The notes under the pieces: model-generated
Databases searched by the model: none
Seen by the model: the letters and a program-made list of their open reading frames with translations, nothing else
What the model was told of the DNA's origin: nothing
Shown here: positions 44,512-53,232 of the stretch, one piece after another
Numbering within the stretch: position 1 is the first letter of the stretch
Layout of the letters: the number at the start of each line of letters is the position of its first letter
Program-made: the position numbers and the translations under genes
Assembly (NCBI GenBank): GCA_035501735.1
Contig: DATJVR010000063.1
Location: 1-64,000, forward strand
Reading direction: 5' to 3'
DNA: 64,000 nt
Origin: PNAI01 sp035501735
Lineage (GTDB): Bacteria; Pseudomonadota; Alphaproteobacteria; Rhizobiales; Xanthobacteraceae

Positions 44512-45651
44512 TTAATGTTTGACCCGTACACCGTGCCGCACCAATCGCGGCAAGACTTCATCGCAAAAATAAGGCGCCTCATGGAGATAATTGACGAATG
44601 AAACCGCAATGCCCTCTATGCCGGCTTTGCTGATGCTGGCGAGCTCTTCCGCCACGCGGTCTGGTGCGCCGACAAAAGGATAACCGCCAATAGCCCGTGA
44701 GGCGAAATAGGCGCGTTTCTCCTCGTATTCCTCCGCTGACACCGTTTGCCGGGTGATGTTTTTCAGCGCCAGCATCCCTTCCACCGCGCCCCAGTCGGCG
44801 TTTTCGATCACCGCGTGACGATAATAATCCTCCGCCTCGCCCTGGGTGGGGCGGCATACGACCTGCCCGACCGTATAGACCGAGATCTGGCGGCCGAATC
44901 CCCGTGCTTGTTCCTTGATCTCTGCGACTTTCTTGGCATTCGCGTCCATCGAGGTACGCGAGGCGGCCGTGGCAGTGAAGAACGCATCGCAGTTTCGCAG
45001 CGCGAAAGCCTGTCCGGTCGGCGTCGAGCCCGCATTCATGATGATCGGCCGTGTTCCGCCATAGGGCTTTGGAAATGCCTTCACGCCCGAAAGCTTGAAA
45101 AACTGCCCCTCGAAATCGAACTCGTTGGGCTCCGACCACGCGCGCTTGATCGTGTCGAGCCATTCCTGCGCGAACTCGTAACGGGTTTCATGGTCGCGCT
45201 GCTTGACGCCGAACATGTCGAACTCGCCTTCATTCCAGCCGGCGACGAGATTGAGTCCGAAACGACCCTCGCCCACGTGATCGGCGGTTACGAATTCCTT
45301 GGCTGCGATCAGCGGATGGAACAGCGGCGCGTGCACGGTACCGAATACGGTGATGCGCTTGGTCGCGGCCAGCAGCCCCGTCGCCCAAGTCACCGTCTCG
45401 AATGTGGATCCGTGAAAATCGGTCTCCCCGCCGTAACCCTTCCAGCGTCCGATCGGCAGCATGAAATCGATGCCGGCGTCTTCCGCCATCCGCGCAAGGC
45501 GCAGGCATTCCGGCCACGTCGCCTGCCAACGCTCCGGCACCTTGGTGGCTGAGCGGCCGGAGGAGCAGTTGGCGCCGAACAGCCCGATCTTGAGCGCATT
45601 GCCCGTGCGCATGGCAAGGCGGTCGGCCATCGATGCGGTGCGGTCCAGCAA
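44512..45651 (-). CDS. Luciferase-like FMNH2-dependent monooxygenase (RutA/SfnG/SsuD-type)
   Basis: The start is TTG 45651, with an ideal GGAGG 5 nt upstream and only 13 nt after the binding-protein stop; ATG 45630 or 45612 are alternatives. The 379-residue TIM-barrel protein has GLFGANCSSGRSATKVPERW, FMLPIGRWKGYGG, GRFGLNLVAGWNEGEFDMFG and RPIIMNAGSTPTGQAFA. This layout resembles pyrimidine oxygenase RutA and dimethylsulphone or alkanesulphonate monooxygenases. Pairing with a NitT/TauT-type receptor suggests uptake and oxidative cleavage of a sulphonate, sulphone or N-heterocycle. Confidence 0.87.
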   Translation of the reverse strand: MLDRTASMADRLAMRTGNALKIGLFGANCSSGRSATKVPERWQATWPECLRLARMAEDAGIDFMLPIGRWKGYGGETDFHGSTFETVTWATGLLAATKRITVFGTVHAPLFHPLIAAKEFVTADHVGEGRFGLNLVAGWNEGEFDMFGVKQRDHETRYEFAQEWLDTIKRAWSEPNEFDFEGQFFKLSGVKAFPKPYGGTRPIIMNAGSTPTGQAFALRNCDAFFTATAASRTSMDANAKKVAEIKEQARGFGRQISVYTVGQVVCRPTQGEAEDYYRHAVIENADWGAVEGMLALKNITRQTVSAEEYEEKRAYFASRAIGGYPFVGAPDRVAEELASISKAGIEGIAVSFVNYLHEAPYFCDEVLPRLVRHGVRVKH

Positions 45652-45664
45652 AACGTCCTCCGCG

Positions 45665-46684
45665 CTACGGTTTATACGGTCCGAGTTCCTTCAGCACGGC
45701 CTCGACGAAAGAATCATCAACGACTTCGGCCAGATTGACCTTGCCCTTGATCAGGCCTTGCTCGGTGTAGAAGGCGAGATCATACGCAAGGCTTTCACTG
45801 TTCACGTGTCCATCCGGATTCATTCCGGTCGGCGTGATCAGCTTGTAGATTTCGCGGCTTTTGATCGGCGTCGCCTCCGAAAGGATGGCGATCACCTCGT
45901 CCGCATTCGGGCCGTCGAGCTTTCCATTCTTGAGCGCTCCGTTATAGAAGCGGACCGCGCGGATATAGGCACGCATGAAGCGTTTGGCTTCATCTGGCCG
46001 CTTGCGCGCGAAATCCTCCGAATAGAGCAGCACGGCAATCTGGTGATTGGGCAGGATTTCGTCGTCCGACTTGACCAGCACCGCGTCGCCATTCTTGATG
46101 GCGATCGCGGGCCCGGGTTCGACGGAAGCCGAGGCATCGACCGACTTGTTTTTCAGCGCCACCACATGCTCGGGAAACGGCAGGTTCACGGTCTCGACGT
46201 CGGAATATTTTAGGCCCGCGGATTTCAGCAGCGTGTAGAGCGTGGCCGTATTGCTCACCCCCGGCGCATTCATCGCGAACTTCATGCCCTTGAGGTCCTT
46301 GAGCTCCTTGAATCGCCCGCTGGCCACACGATCCTTGCGCACCAGGATTTTCGTCGCGCCGTAACCGGGCGGTGATGACGCCTTGTCGGCCACGATCTTG
46401 ATCTTGATGCCGCGCAACACCGCATTGTAGAGCCCGGCCGAGGCGGAGCCCGCACCGGCGTCTAACTGACCGGAGCCGAGCGGCGCCACCATGTCGGCAG
46501 CCGAGCGGAAATTCGACACCGTGACGCTCAGGCCTTCCGCTTTGAAGAAACCCTTCTTGTCCGCGATGTAGATTGGGGCATCGCTCGTCGTGCTGGCCGC
46601 GCCGACTGTGACGTTTTGCGCAAACGCGATCTGCGTTGGCAGGAAAAGCGCACAGACCGCAAGCCAGAATATTTTTGCGCGCAT
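45665..46684 (-). CDS. ABC transporter substrate-binding protein, NitT/TauT (SsuA-like) type
   Basis: The 339-residue protein has a signal peptide (IFWLAVCALFLPTQIAFAQ) and an NMT1/SsuA-like fold: VGAASTTSDAPIYIADKKGFFKAEGL, PLGSGQLDAGAGSASAGLYN, LKDLKGMKFAMNAPG, and FARKRPDEAKRFMRAY. AGAGGA precedes the ATG. The ATPase and permease are not in the window, so it is an orphan receptor. It is cotranscribed with the luciferase-like gene downstream. Confidence 0.9.
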   Translation of the reverse strand: MRAKIFWLAVCALFLPTQIAFAQNVTVGAASTTSDAPIYIADKKGFFKAEGLSVTVSNFRSAADMVAPLGSGQLDAGAGSASAGLYNAVLRGIKIKIVADKASSPPGYGATKILVRKDRVASGRFKELKDLKGMKFAMNAPGVSNTATLYTLLKSAGLKYSDVETVNLPFPEHVVALKNKSVDASASVEPGPAIAIKNGDAVLVKSDDEILPNHQIAVLLYSEDFARKRPDEAKRFMRAYIRAVRFYNGALKNGKLDGPNADEVIAILSEATPIKSREIYKLITPTGMNPDGHVNSESLAYDLAFYTEQGLIKGKVNLAEVVDDSFVEAVLKELGPYKP

Positions 46685-46712
46685 GACGCTTCCTCTTGGT
46701 CCCGCATATTGT

Positions 46713-48137
46713 TTATTTGGCCGGAAATTTTTGCTCGGCCAAGCGCGGTATTGTTTCGATCAGCCCACCGAGATTACCGGAAGTCAGCAGCAGGATCACG
46801 TCGTTTTTCTCAAGGCTGCGGTCGATATTTTTCAATCCCGCAGCGGGCTCCTGGATCGCCTCTGCGTCAAAACCGGCATCTTTCACATGCGCGACGATCT
46901 CCTCCTGCGAGAGTTGCGCGTGCGTATTGGCGCCCTGCGCCGCAGGTTCGTAGATGAACACCTTCGCCGCGCCCGCGAATACGTCGTCGTACCACTTGAG
47001 TGCGCCGCGGTTGCGCCACGAAAACGTGTGCGGTTCGAACACGACCATCAGCCGTTGCCTGGGGAAATGTTTCTGGATCGCCGAAATGGCGCTTTTGGCT
47101 TTTTCGTAGGACGATCCGAAGCCTTCGAAAATCGGGATCGAAGTCTTGTGGGATTTGCGGTCAAGCCGACGCTTGACGCCTTGAAACGTGGCGATGCCCG
47201 CCGCCAGTTCGCCGGCCGACAGCAGTTTCTTTTCCAGCAGCATGGCGCCCACGCCGACGATGTTCTCGATATTGTGCGCGCCGAGCAGCGACGTGGAGAG
47301 CGGGACGACCATATCCTTTTCGCGCATGAGCTTGAATGTCGTCTGGCTGCCGTATTGGATTTTCTCGGCGTGCCAGGCGGCGTCCTCGAGCCCGTAGTAT
47401 ACGGTTTTGCCCGAACGCTCCTGCACCAGCTCCCGCGCGTACTGCTCGGTTTGATTGGCGACCAGCAATCCGTCCGGCGGCAGCAGCTTCAGCAGCGCGC
47501 GAAAGGGTGCCAGATATTCTTCGTGCGTCGGAAATACGTTGATGTGATCGTGAGTGGCCGACGTCAGAAGAATATTCCTCGGCCGATAGTGGAGGAATTT
47601 CGAGCGGTCGTCCCAATTGGCCGAAGGATATTCGTCGCCTTCGAGCACGAACAGGCTGCTGTTGCCGAGATGCGCATAGGCGTCGAAACCGTTCGTCACT
47701 TCGCCGATGAAATAGCTGGGATCCTTGCCCGCATGTGCAAGGCACCAGGCCAGCAATGCGGTGCAGGTCGACTTGCCGTAACTGCCGGCCACCACGATCG
47801 TGTCTTTGCCCTCGGTCAGTTCCTCCAGTACATCCGCAAACGAGCGCACCGGCTTGCCGCTCTCGAACGCCGCGCGCACCTCGTCGTTTTCCTCGCGCGT
47901 CAGTTTGGCGTTCTTGCCGATGACGATGATGTCGGCGTCCGGCGGGATGTGTTCTTTTCTGTAGCCTTTGGAGAACGGAATGTTCGCGCGCGCGAGATAT
48001 TCGCTCACCGGCGGGTAGAACCCGTCGTCCGATCCGCTGATCTTGCAGCCCATCTGCCGCAACAGCAGCGCGGTCGCGCTCATTCCCTTGCCGGCGATTC
48101 CGATGAAATGCGCCTTCTTGACCTTGTCCAAAGCCAT
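46713..48137 (-). CDS. mpl: UDP-N-acetylmuramate:L-Ala-gamma-D-Glu-meso-DAP ligase (peptidoglycan recycling)
   Basis: I start at ATG 48137 (MALDKVKKAHFIGIAGKGMS), giving 474 residues; the longer frame overlaps the hydrolase gene. The Mur-ligase order is visible: N-terminal UDP-binding GIAGKGMSATALLL, ATP loop VVAGSYGKSTCTALL, EGDEYPSANWDDRSKF, and the C-terminal domain near IFEGFGSSYEKAK. The tripeptide-type acceptor and the Mpl-like SGSDDGFYPPVSEYL stretch favour Mpl over MurC. It joins recycled tripeptide to UDP-MurNAc in the cytoplasm. It follows the hydrolase gene by 5 nt. Confidence 0.9.
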   Translation of the reverse strand: MALDKVKKAHFIGIAGKGMSATALLLRQMGCKISGSDDGFYPPVSEYLARANIPFSKGYRKEHIPPDADIIVIGKNAKLTREENDEVRAAFESGKPVRSFADVLEELTEGKDTIVVAGSYGKSTCTALLAWCLAHAGKDPSYFIGEVTNGFDAYAHLGNSSLFVLEGDEYPSANWDDRSKFLHYRPRNILLTSATHDHINVFPTHEEYLAPFRALLKLLPPDGLLVANQTEQYARELVQERSGKTVYYGLEDAAWHAEKIQYGSQTTFKLMREKDMVVPLSTSLLGAHNIENIVGVGAMLLEKKLLSAGELAAGIATFQGVKRRLDRKSHKTSIPIFEGFGSSYEKAKSAISAIQKHFPRQRLMVVFEPHTFSWRNRGALKWYDDVFAGAAKVFIYEPAAQGANTHAQLSQEEIVAHVKDAGFDAEAIQEPAAGLKNIDRSLEKNDVILLLTSGNLGGLIETIPRLAEQKFPAK

Positions 48138-48142
48138 CGGAC

Positions 48143-48994
48143 CTATCCGGCGCGCCGCATCGCGACCCCACGCATGAAATCGGCGAACACGCGCGCGATC
48201 TCGTCCTCGTACGGCGCCCATTCTTCGAACGGTATGAGGGCGATGTCCTGATCCTTGATGGGCAATTCGTGCAGCAGCGCGCCGGGGATCAAATTGGCCG
48301 CCGCACGCCCGCTTGCCGATGAATGGGTGTTGTCGTTGCCCGGAATAACCACCGTCGGGACCGTGATCGAGCCCAACTCGGCTTCGCTCACGCCCATGAC
48401 CGGCAAATGCCCGCCTTTGGAGAATTCCTCCCGCCAGCGCGACATCACTGCGATGTATGTCTTCGAGTCCATGGCCATCAGCCGAGCGCGATTGGCCGGG
48501 TTCGCCTTGATTCGCTCCTGGTATTGCTCGGTCGCGCACACCGCCGCCATGCCGCCCTCCGCGGCGGCGCGGATGAATTGGCCGTAGTAATTCTCCGGCA
48601 ATCGCCCCGCCGCGAACGCCCCGCCGGTCACGCGAAACAGCAGCAGTGCACGCACCGCCTCCGGATGCCGCAAATAGAAGCGGATCGACATCCGCGCCCC
48701 CGCTGACGATCCACCGATGAATGCGGGTAACGCGCCTTGCTGCGACAGCAGCTCGTAAAGGTCGTCGATCCAGAGCGATTCCTCCGGCTCCTCGCCCGCG
48801 ATCAGAATATCGGACGCACCGGTGTTGCGTCGGTCGTGCAGGAATACGCGATACCCAGCCGCGGCCAATTTGCGGGCAAGCGGCAGAAATTCATGATGCG
48901 CGCGCCGACCGCCCGGCGTCAGCGCGATCCAGGGCCCGCTGTCGCCGACGATCTGATAGGCGATGTTGATTCCGCGGACCTTGGCGATTGGCAT
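48143..48994 (-). CDS. Alpha/beta hydrolase
   Basis: The 283-residue protein has the oxyanion region WIALTPGGRRAHHEFLPL, a RVFLHDRRNTGASD strand-loop and the nucleophile elbow FIGGSSAGARM. An acid position follows VVIPGNDNTH. A clear catalytic His in the usual GH-x-P place is not obvious near the end (KDQDIALIPFEEW), so activity is uncertain. It is cotranscribed with mpl (5-nt gap), which may or may not imply a cell-wall role. Confidence 0.83.
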   Translation of the reverse strand: MPIAKVRGINIAYQIVGDSGPWIALTPGGRRAHHEFLPLARKLAAAGYRVFLHDRRNTGASDILIAGEEPEESLWIDDLYELLSQQGALPAFIGGSSAGARMSIRFYLRHPEAVRALLLFRVTGGAFAAGRLPENYYGQFIRAAAEGGMAAVCATEQYQERIKANPANRARLMAMDSKTYIAVMSRWREEFSKGGHLPVMGVSEAELGSITVPTVVIPGNDNTHSSASGRAAANLIPGALLHELPIKDQDIALIPFEEWAPYEDEIARVFADFMRGVAMRRAG

Positions 48995-49075
48995 GGCTGG
49001 GCCTCATGGCTTGTCGGCAAAGCATAGACTGATCGATTGCTGGGCAGGACGCCCCTTGGTCTCATCCATACGATG

Positions 49076-49090
49076 TTAATCATTTATTAA
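49076..49090. promoter_or_regulatory. CtrA-type box TTAA-N7-TTAA
   Basis: TTAA (49076-49079) and TTAA (49087-49090) are spaced by exactly 7 nt and the second is followed by CC, matching the CtrA consensus. It lies 108 nt before the secreted-protein start (49198) and 82 nt before the divergent hydrolase-mpl unit, so it could serve either. Confidence 0.6.
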
Positions 49091-49133
49091 CCATTTGCCT
49101 GCCCAATACACACGCATTGGTAGGCTGGTCTGG

Positions 49134-49196
49134 TTCTTGCATTGCAGCGTCTTGTCCTTGCGTTGGAACGTCTCGTTCTTGCAATGGAGCTTGGCG
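49134..49196 (+). repeat. Three imperfect 21-nt tandem repeats in a 5' leader
   Basis: The units are 49134-49154, 49155-49175 and 49176-49196. Each starts T(T/C)CTTGC(A/G)(T/A)TGG-like and ends near CTTG, CTCG or GGCG. They run up to 1 nt before the ATG at 49198, and the third contains its GGAG ribosome site. As 21 is a multiple of 3, an upstream in-frame start would encode seven-residue repeats. Confidence 0.7.
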
Positions 49197-49197
49197 A

Positions 49198-49593
49198 ATG
49201 CACAAACCGATCCTCAAAATTACGTCGACTAGCGTCGTAGTTGCGCTCGCCCTCGCTGCTGCTTTTTTAGCCAGCAAGGTGGGAGCAATGGACAGGGATG
49301 AGTTGCGTAATGTCCCGCCTCAGATCCGGCAATGGTTTGAGTCAATGAAGTCACCCAGCGGGAAACTTTGTTGCTCCTATGCCGATGGCCACCGCACCGA
49401 ATATGACATGCGGAACAACAGCTATTGGGTACCGATCAATCAGGTCTGGACGCCCGTGCCGCCCGAAGTCGTGATCTACGACAAGGGCAATCCGTTCTCC
49501 GAGGCCGTGGTCTGGTACAACCCGATCTACGAAAATGGCCAACCGACGGGCGAACACAAGATTTTGTGTTTCGTGCCCGGCGGCGGATCTTAA
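49198..49593 (+). CDS. Small secreted protein, conserved hypothetical type
   Basis: I start at ATG 49198 (MHKPILKITSTSVVV, GGAG 8 nt upstream), giving 131 residues; the frame is open to 49117 through the tandem repeats. A signal peptide or anchor spans about 8-27. The mature part contains KLCCSYADGHRTEYD and WVPINQVWTPVPPEVV, a Trp/Pro-rich pattern without a named function that I can give. A CtrA-type box lies upstream, so cell-cycle-timed expression is possible. Confidence 0.8.
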   Translation: MHKPILKITSTSVVVALALAAAFLASKVGAMDRDELRNVPPQIRQWFESMKSPSGKLCCSYADGHRTEYDMRNNSYWVPINQVWTPVPPEVVIYDKGNPFSEAVVWYNPIYENGQPTGEHKILCFVPGGGS

Positions 49594-49626
49594 GTCAGGC
49601 GCCGATCGCAGACGTCCGCTCTGCGC

Positions 49627-52578
49627 TCACTCGGCCAGCACGCGCGTGCCGGGAAATGAGATTTCGACCAACGTGCCGGCGTTCGGCCGGCTCGAGATCG
49701 AAAAGCTGGCGCGATTGGCCTCCACCAGGGCCTTCGTGAGCGGCAGACCGAGTCCGGTGCCGTTCGATCCCCAGCGCGCGGAGGTCGCAAGCTGCCGGAA
49801 CGGCTCGAGCGCGGTCGCAAGATCCTGCTCGCTCATGCCGACCCCGGTGTCGCGCACGCGGAGGATGACTTCGCCGGCGTCATTGAACGCAGTCGACACG
49901 ATCACCTGTCCCCCGGCGCCGGTGAATTTGATCGAATTCGACAGCAGGTTGATCACGATCTGACGAACCGAACGCGCGTCGGCCACGATCTGCGGCAACG
50001 TCGACGCCAGCGAGGTGCGGATGATGATACGTTCGCGGTTGGCTTGCGGCTGCATCGAGGCGACGCATTGCTGTACCTGCTCGTTGAGGTTCACGCGCGT
50101 GAACGTGAGTTCCAACTTGCCGGCTTCGATCTTGGAAAGGTCGAGCAGGTCGTTGAGCAGTGAGACCACGTGCTGACCCGAGGCGTGGATGTCGTCGAGA
50201 TATTGCTTATAGCGTTCGTTGCCGATCGGGCCGAATCGTTCCTCCATCATCACCTCGGAAAAACCGATGATGGAATTGAGCGGCGTGCGGATCTCATGAC
50301 TGATCTTGGCGAGGAATTCGGATTTGGCCAAAGATGTTTTTTCCGCCTGTCGCTTGGATTCGAGCAGCTCCTCTTCCGCCTTTTTCCATTGCGTGATATC
50401 GCGGAACACCGCGCAGAGCTTCTCGTCGCCATCGCCGATTCGGCCCATGGTCATGAACAGCGGAATGAGCCCGCCCTGGCGTACACGGCCGATCACTTCG
50501 CGCCCGTCGTTGAGCACGCTCGCGACGCCTGCGCGCGTGAGCCCGTCGAGATAGTCGAGCGCGGTTCGCTCGCTTTCGGGCGCAAACAGGTCGGCGAACG
50601 TCATATCGGTAAGCTCATGCGATTCGTAGCCGAACAATGCCTCCGCGCTGCGATTGCCTGAGAGCAGTTTTCCCACGGCATCCAGCACGATGACGCCATC
50701 GGTGGCGGTATCGAGGATCGATTTCAGCTCGCGCGCTTCGGCTTCCACGTGCCGCAATCGCATCTCGGCGGTGCGCTGGCGGTCGATCGCCACCGCGGAT
50801 GCCAGCATCAGCACGAGCGCCAGCACGGCTTCGCCTTCCCAGGGAATAGTGTAGAGCCGGCCTTCGACCGGCAGCTGCTCGCCGCTGATCGTGGAGATCG
50901 CCAGAGTTTTCGCGCCGGTTTCGGGCGCAAGATCGAGACCTGTGTCGCTGAACAGGCGATCGATGCCGCCGGCTTCGGCCAGCGCCTCGATTGAGCGATA
51001 GCCGGTCCACTCAAGCAGGATGCGGTTGGCGTGAATCAATTGGTCGCCACGGTAGAGCAGCACGCCGACCGGCAAGCGGTCGAATATCGTCTCCGTGACG
51101 GTGATGTCGGCGGGTTGAGCTCTGTTTTCCGCGCCGACTTCCGTCGCTTCCGCCATGCGTTCGGTCGTAAGGTCGAAAGGAGGCTCGCTTGGCGCTGTCG
51201 GCTCACTTGGGCCTGTCTGAGGCGGTTCGACACGCGGGATACCCAGCCGCGAGCTGAGCTGCCGCGCAATCTCGTGGAAGGCCTTGCGCTCGACCGGGCT
51301 CAAGCCCGGAGAAGGCGCTGATGAGCGGAATGGCACGACATTCTTCGACGGCGGCACGACCGTGAGTACCGGCCGCTCGGACACGGGCGTCGTTGTCTCA
51401 GGCGGCGGCGCGGAAGGTGGCTCAGATGGCGGAGCAGGCGGCAGGGCTTCAGCGGGTCGCTTCGGCTCCACCACGTCTTTCGGCGGCGCCAGGGGAGCGC
51501 GCGGGGCTGCCGTGCCGCGCCGCGCCTGCATCAGCTGCGCAAGTCGTGCTACATCGCGGCATATGCCGAATCCGCGATAGCCGCGGAACACGCGGTCGCC
51601 GTCGAATATCGGAAATCCCGACAGTTCCACCGCCAGACGTTCGCTGATGTCATCCGCCGGCCAGGCGAGCGTAATCCCGCTCCAGGTCTCGCGGCTCGCG
51701 ACGGCGCGGGCAATTTTGCCCTCGGGATCGAGTCCGAGCGCCGATGAAATGTCCTGCCACGGCCGCCCGAACGCGGTTGCGGTGCGTGGTCCGAGCGCCT
51801 TGCTGAACTCGTCGGAGCCGAGCGTGAAACGGCCATCGGCGTCCATCTGCCACACGAAGCGCAACGGTTGCTGGACTTGCGGTCGGGCAGGAGCGCGGCC
51901 AGCCGCTTGCGCGGGTAAATCAGAGGATTTGGCGGGCGTCGCGCCGTGCAGCGCAAACGTCACCATCAATGCAATCGTCGGCGCGCTGCCAATTCGGTCG
52001 ATTTCGATTGCGCCGCTGCTGGCGTGGCCTTCTGCCAACGCTTGCGCCGCCAACGCTTCCACGCCGAGCGCTTCGAGCGTACTCAAGCCGCCGAGCTTCG
52101 CCGTTCCGGCTGGCGTGCCGTCGATCAACTTTCCGTCGATCGAGAAGAATGCCAACGGTGAGCCGATGCCGGCCAGCAATCGATGAACCTGTTCCTTGAG
52201 CGAGAGATGCGGGCCCGCCGGCTCGACTGAAACCACGAGCATCGCGTTTTGACGCTCATCGAACGGAATGAGCGAACACAAGCACGTCAGCGCGCGTCCG
52301 AACCCGACCGTGAATCCGCGCAGCTTCGCCAGTCGCGGCGCTGCGTTGACCGACATGGTACCGGCAAGATTTGCGATCTGATTTTTGATCGATGGATCGC
52401 TTGGACCGGCAACGGCCGCCGCGGGCGATGCCGCGCCTAATATCGCCGCGCCTGTCGGATTCGCCCACAAGACTTTTGTGCCATCGGGACTCCAGAGCCA
52501 CGCTGGTGCCGCGCTCAACGCATGCATGGATAGCCGCCGATCGCGCAGTGTGTCGGGCAGCAAGGCATGCTCGTTCAT
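49627..52578 (-). CDS. PAS-domain sensor histidine kinase (PdhS/PleC-like)
   Basis: I place the start at ATG 52578 (MNEHALLPDTLRDRR), giving 983 residues. The N-terminal half has PAS-like segments (WLWSPDGTKVLWANPTGA; FVWQMDADGRFTLGSDEF) and a long proline-rich linker. Two more PAS-like segments follow (PVGVLLYRGDQLIHANRI and GVIVLDAVGKLLSGNRS), then a coiled region. The kinase core has His761 in AKISHEIRTPLNSIIGFS, the N box LLSNSIKFT, and G boxes DTGVGMS and GTGLGLPL. No transmembrane helix is evident, as in Brucella PdhS. Such kinases act on DivK upstream of CtrA; the assignment is by resemblance. Confidence 0.87.
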   Translation of the reverse strand: MNEHALLPDTLRDRRLSMHALSAAPAWLWSPDGTKVLWANPTGAAILGAASPAAAVAGPSDPSIKNQIANLAGTMSVNAAPRLAKLRGFTVGFGRALTCLCSLIPFDERQNAMLVVSVEPAGPHLSLKEQVHRLLAGIGSPLAFFSIDGKLIDGTPAGTAKLGGLSTLEALGVEALAAQALAEGHASSGAIEIDRIGSAPTIALMVTFALHGATPAKSSDLPAQAAGRAPARPQVQQPLRFVWQMDADGRFTLGSDEFSKALGPRTATAFGRPWQDISSALGLDPEGKIARAVASRETWSGITLAWPADDISERLAVELSGFPIFDGDRVFRGYRGFGICRDVARLAQLMQARRGTAAPRAPLAPPKDVVEPKRPAEALPPAPPSEPPSAPPPETTTPVSERPVLTVVPPSKNVVPFRSSAPSPGLSPVERKAFHEIARQLSSRLGIPRVEPPQTGPSEPTAPSEPPFDLTTERMAEATEVGAENRAQPADITVTETIFDRLPVGVLLYRGDQLIHANRILLEWTGYRSIEALAEAGGIDRLFSDTGLDLAPETGAKTLAISTISGEQLPVEGRLYTIPWEGEAVLALVLMLASAVAIDRQRTAEMRLRHVEAEARELKSILDTATDGVIVLDAVGKLLSGNRSAEALFGYESHELTDMTFADLFAPESERTALDYLDGLTRAGVASVLNDGREVIGRVRQGGLIPLFMTMGRIGDGDEKLCAVFRDITQWKKAEEELLESKRQAEKTSLAKSEFLAKISHEIRTPLNSIIGFSEVMMEERFGPIGNERYKQYLDDIHASGQHVVSLLNDLLDLSKIEAGKLELTFTRVNLNEQVQQCVASMQPQANRERIIIRTSLASTLPQIVADARSVRQIVINLLSNSIKFTGAGGQVIVSTAFNDAGEVILRVRDTGVGMSEQDLATALEPFRQLATSARWGSNGTGLGLPLTKALVEANRASFSISSRPNAGTLVEISFPGTRVLAE

Positions 52579-52663
52579 CGGCGTTCGCCCCCCGGGGCGC
52601 CGCAGGCATAATCGAACCGCATTTAATTGAAATTTTAATCGGCTCAGGCCGGCAACGTCCACA

Positions 52664-53097
52664 TTATTCCGGCGCCAGACCGATTTCCCACACGACCTTC
52701 CCCCAATCATTGTATTGGGTGCGGATAAATTGACCGGTCGTTTCGGGTGTGCCTGCCCCATCGGTAAAGAATCCGATGTCGCGCAGGCGTTTCACGATGC
52801 TTGGGTCGTTAAGAATTGTTACCAGCTCGCGATTCACTCTCTTCACCGCCTCGGCCGGCGTGCCGGCCGGCGCCACCAGCGTCATCCAGCCGGTGAAGTT
52901 GAACCCGGGGAAAGTCTCGGCCGCCGTCGGCACATTCTCGTAGCCCGGTATGCGTTGCGAAGATGTCACGGCGAGCGCGCGCAATTTTCCGCCCGCCACC
53001 GCCGCGGTGCCGCCGACGGAACCGCCAGCACGATAAGTTGCACGCGTCCGGTGATCGTATCATTCGGCGCTCCCGTCGTTTGACCGTCGTTCGGCAT
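52664..53097 (-). pseudogene. Decayed TctC/Bug receptor, C-terminal relic
   Basis: The stretch from a GTG at 52999 to the stop at 52664 encodes only the last 110 residues of a Bug receptor (GGKLRALAVTSSQRIPGYEN, then PAGTPAEAVKRVNREL). Just upstream another frame continues the family sequence (NDTITGRVQLIVLAVPSAAP, 53064-53005), so a frameshift lies in the GC-rich run near 53003-53010. Everything N-terminal, including the signal peptide, is missing. It sits between the kinase gene and tRNA-His, near an intact TctC, and probably arose by duplication and decay. Confidence 0.78.
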
Positions 53098-53232
53098 CGT
53101 AACAGATCGTCGACGGTTTTGAACTTCATTGCCCGAACGCCGTCGTAATTGTCGGTTTATCTTACGTTTTCACGCGCCTGGATGCGGCTTGCCAATTCAA
53201 ACCTTTGCCCATAGGTTCGCCGGCATCCACGT

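Noticed and set aside
46590..48251. Plus-strand 553-codon open frame
   Set aside because: It is opposite mpl, whose Mur-ligase motifs are intact; the shadow has no recognisable features.
49134..49196. CRISPR-like array
   Set aside because: The units are contiguous, imperfect and without spacers; no cas genes and no CRISPR arrays were seen anywhere in the window.
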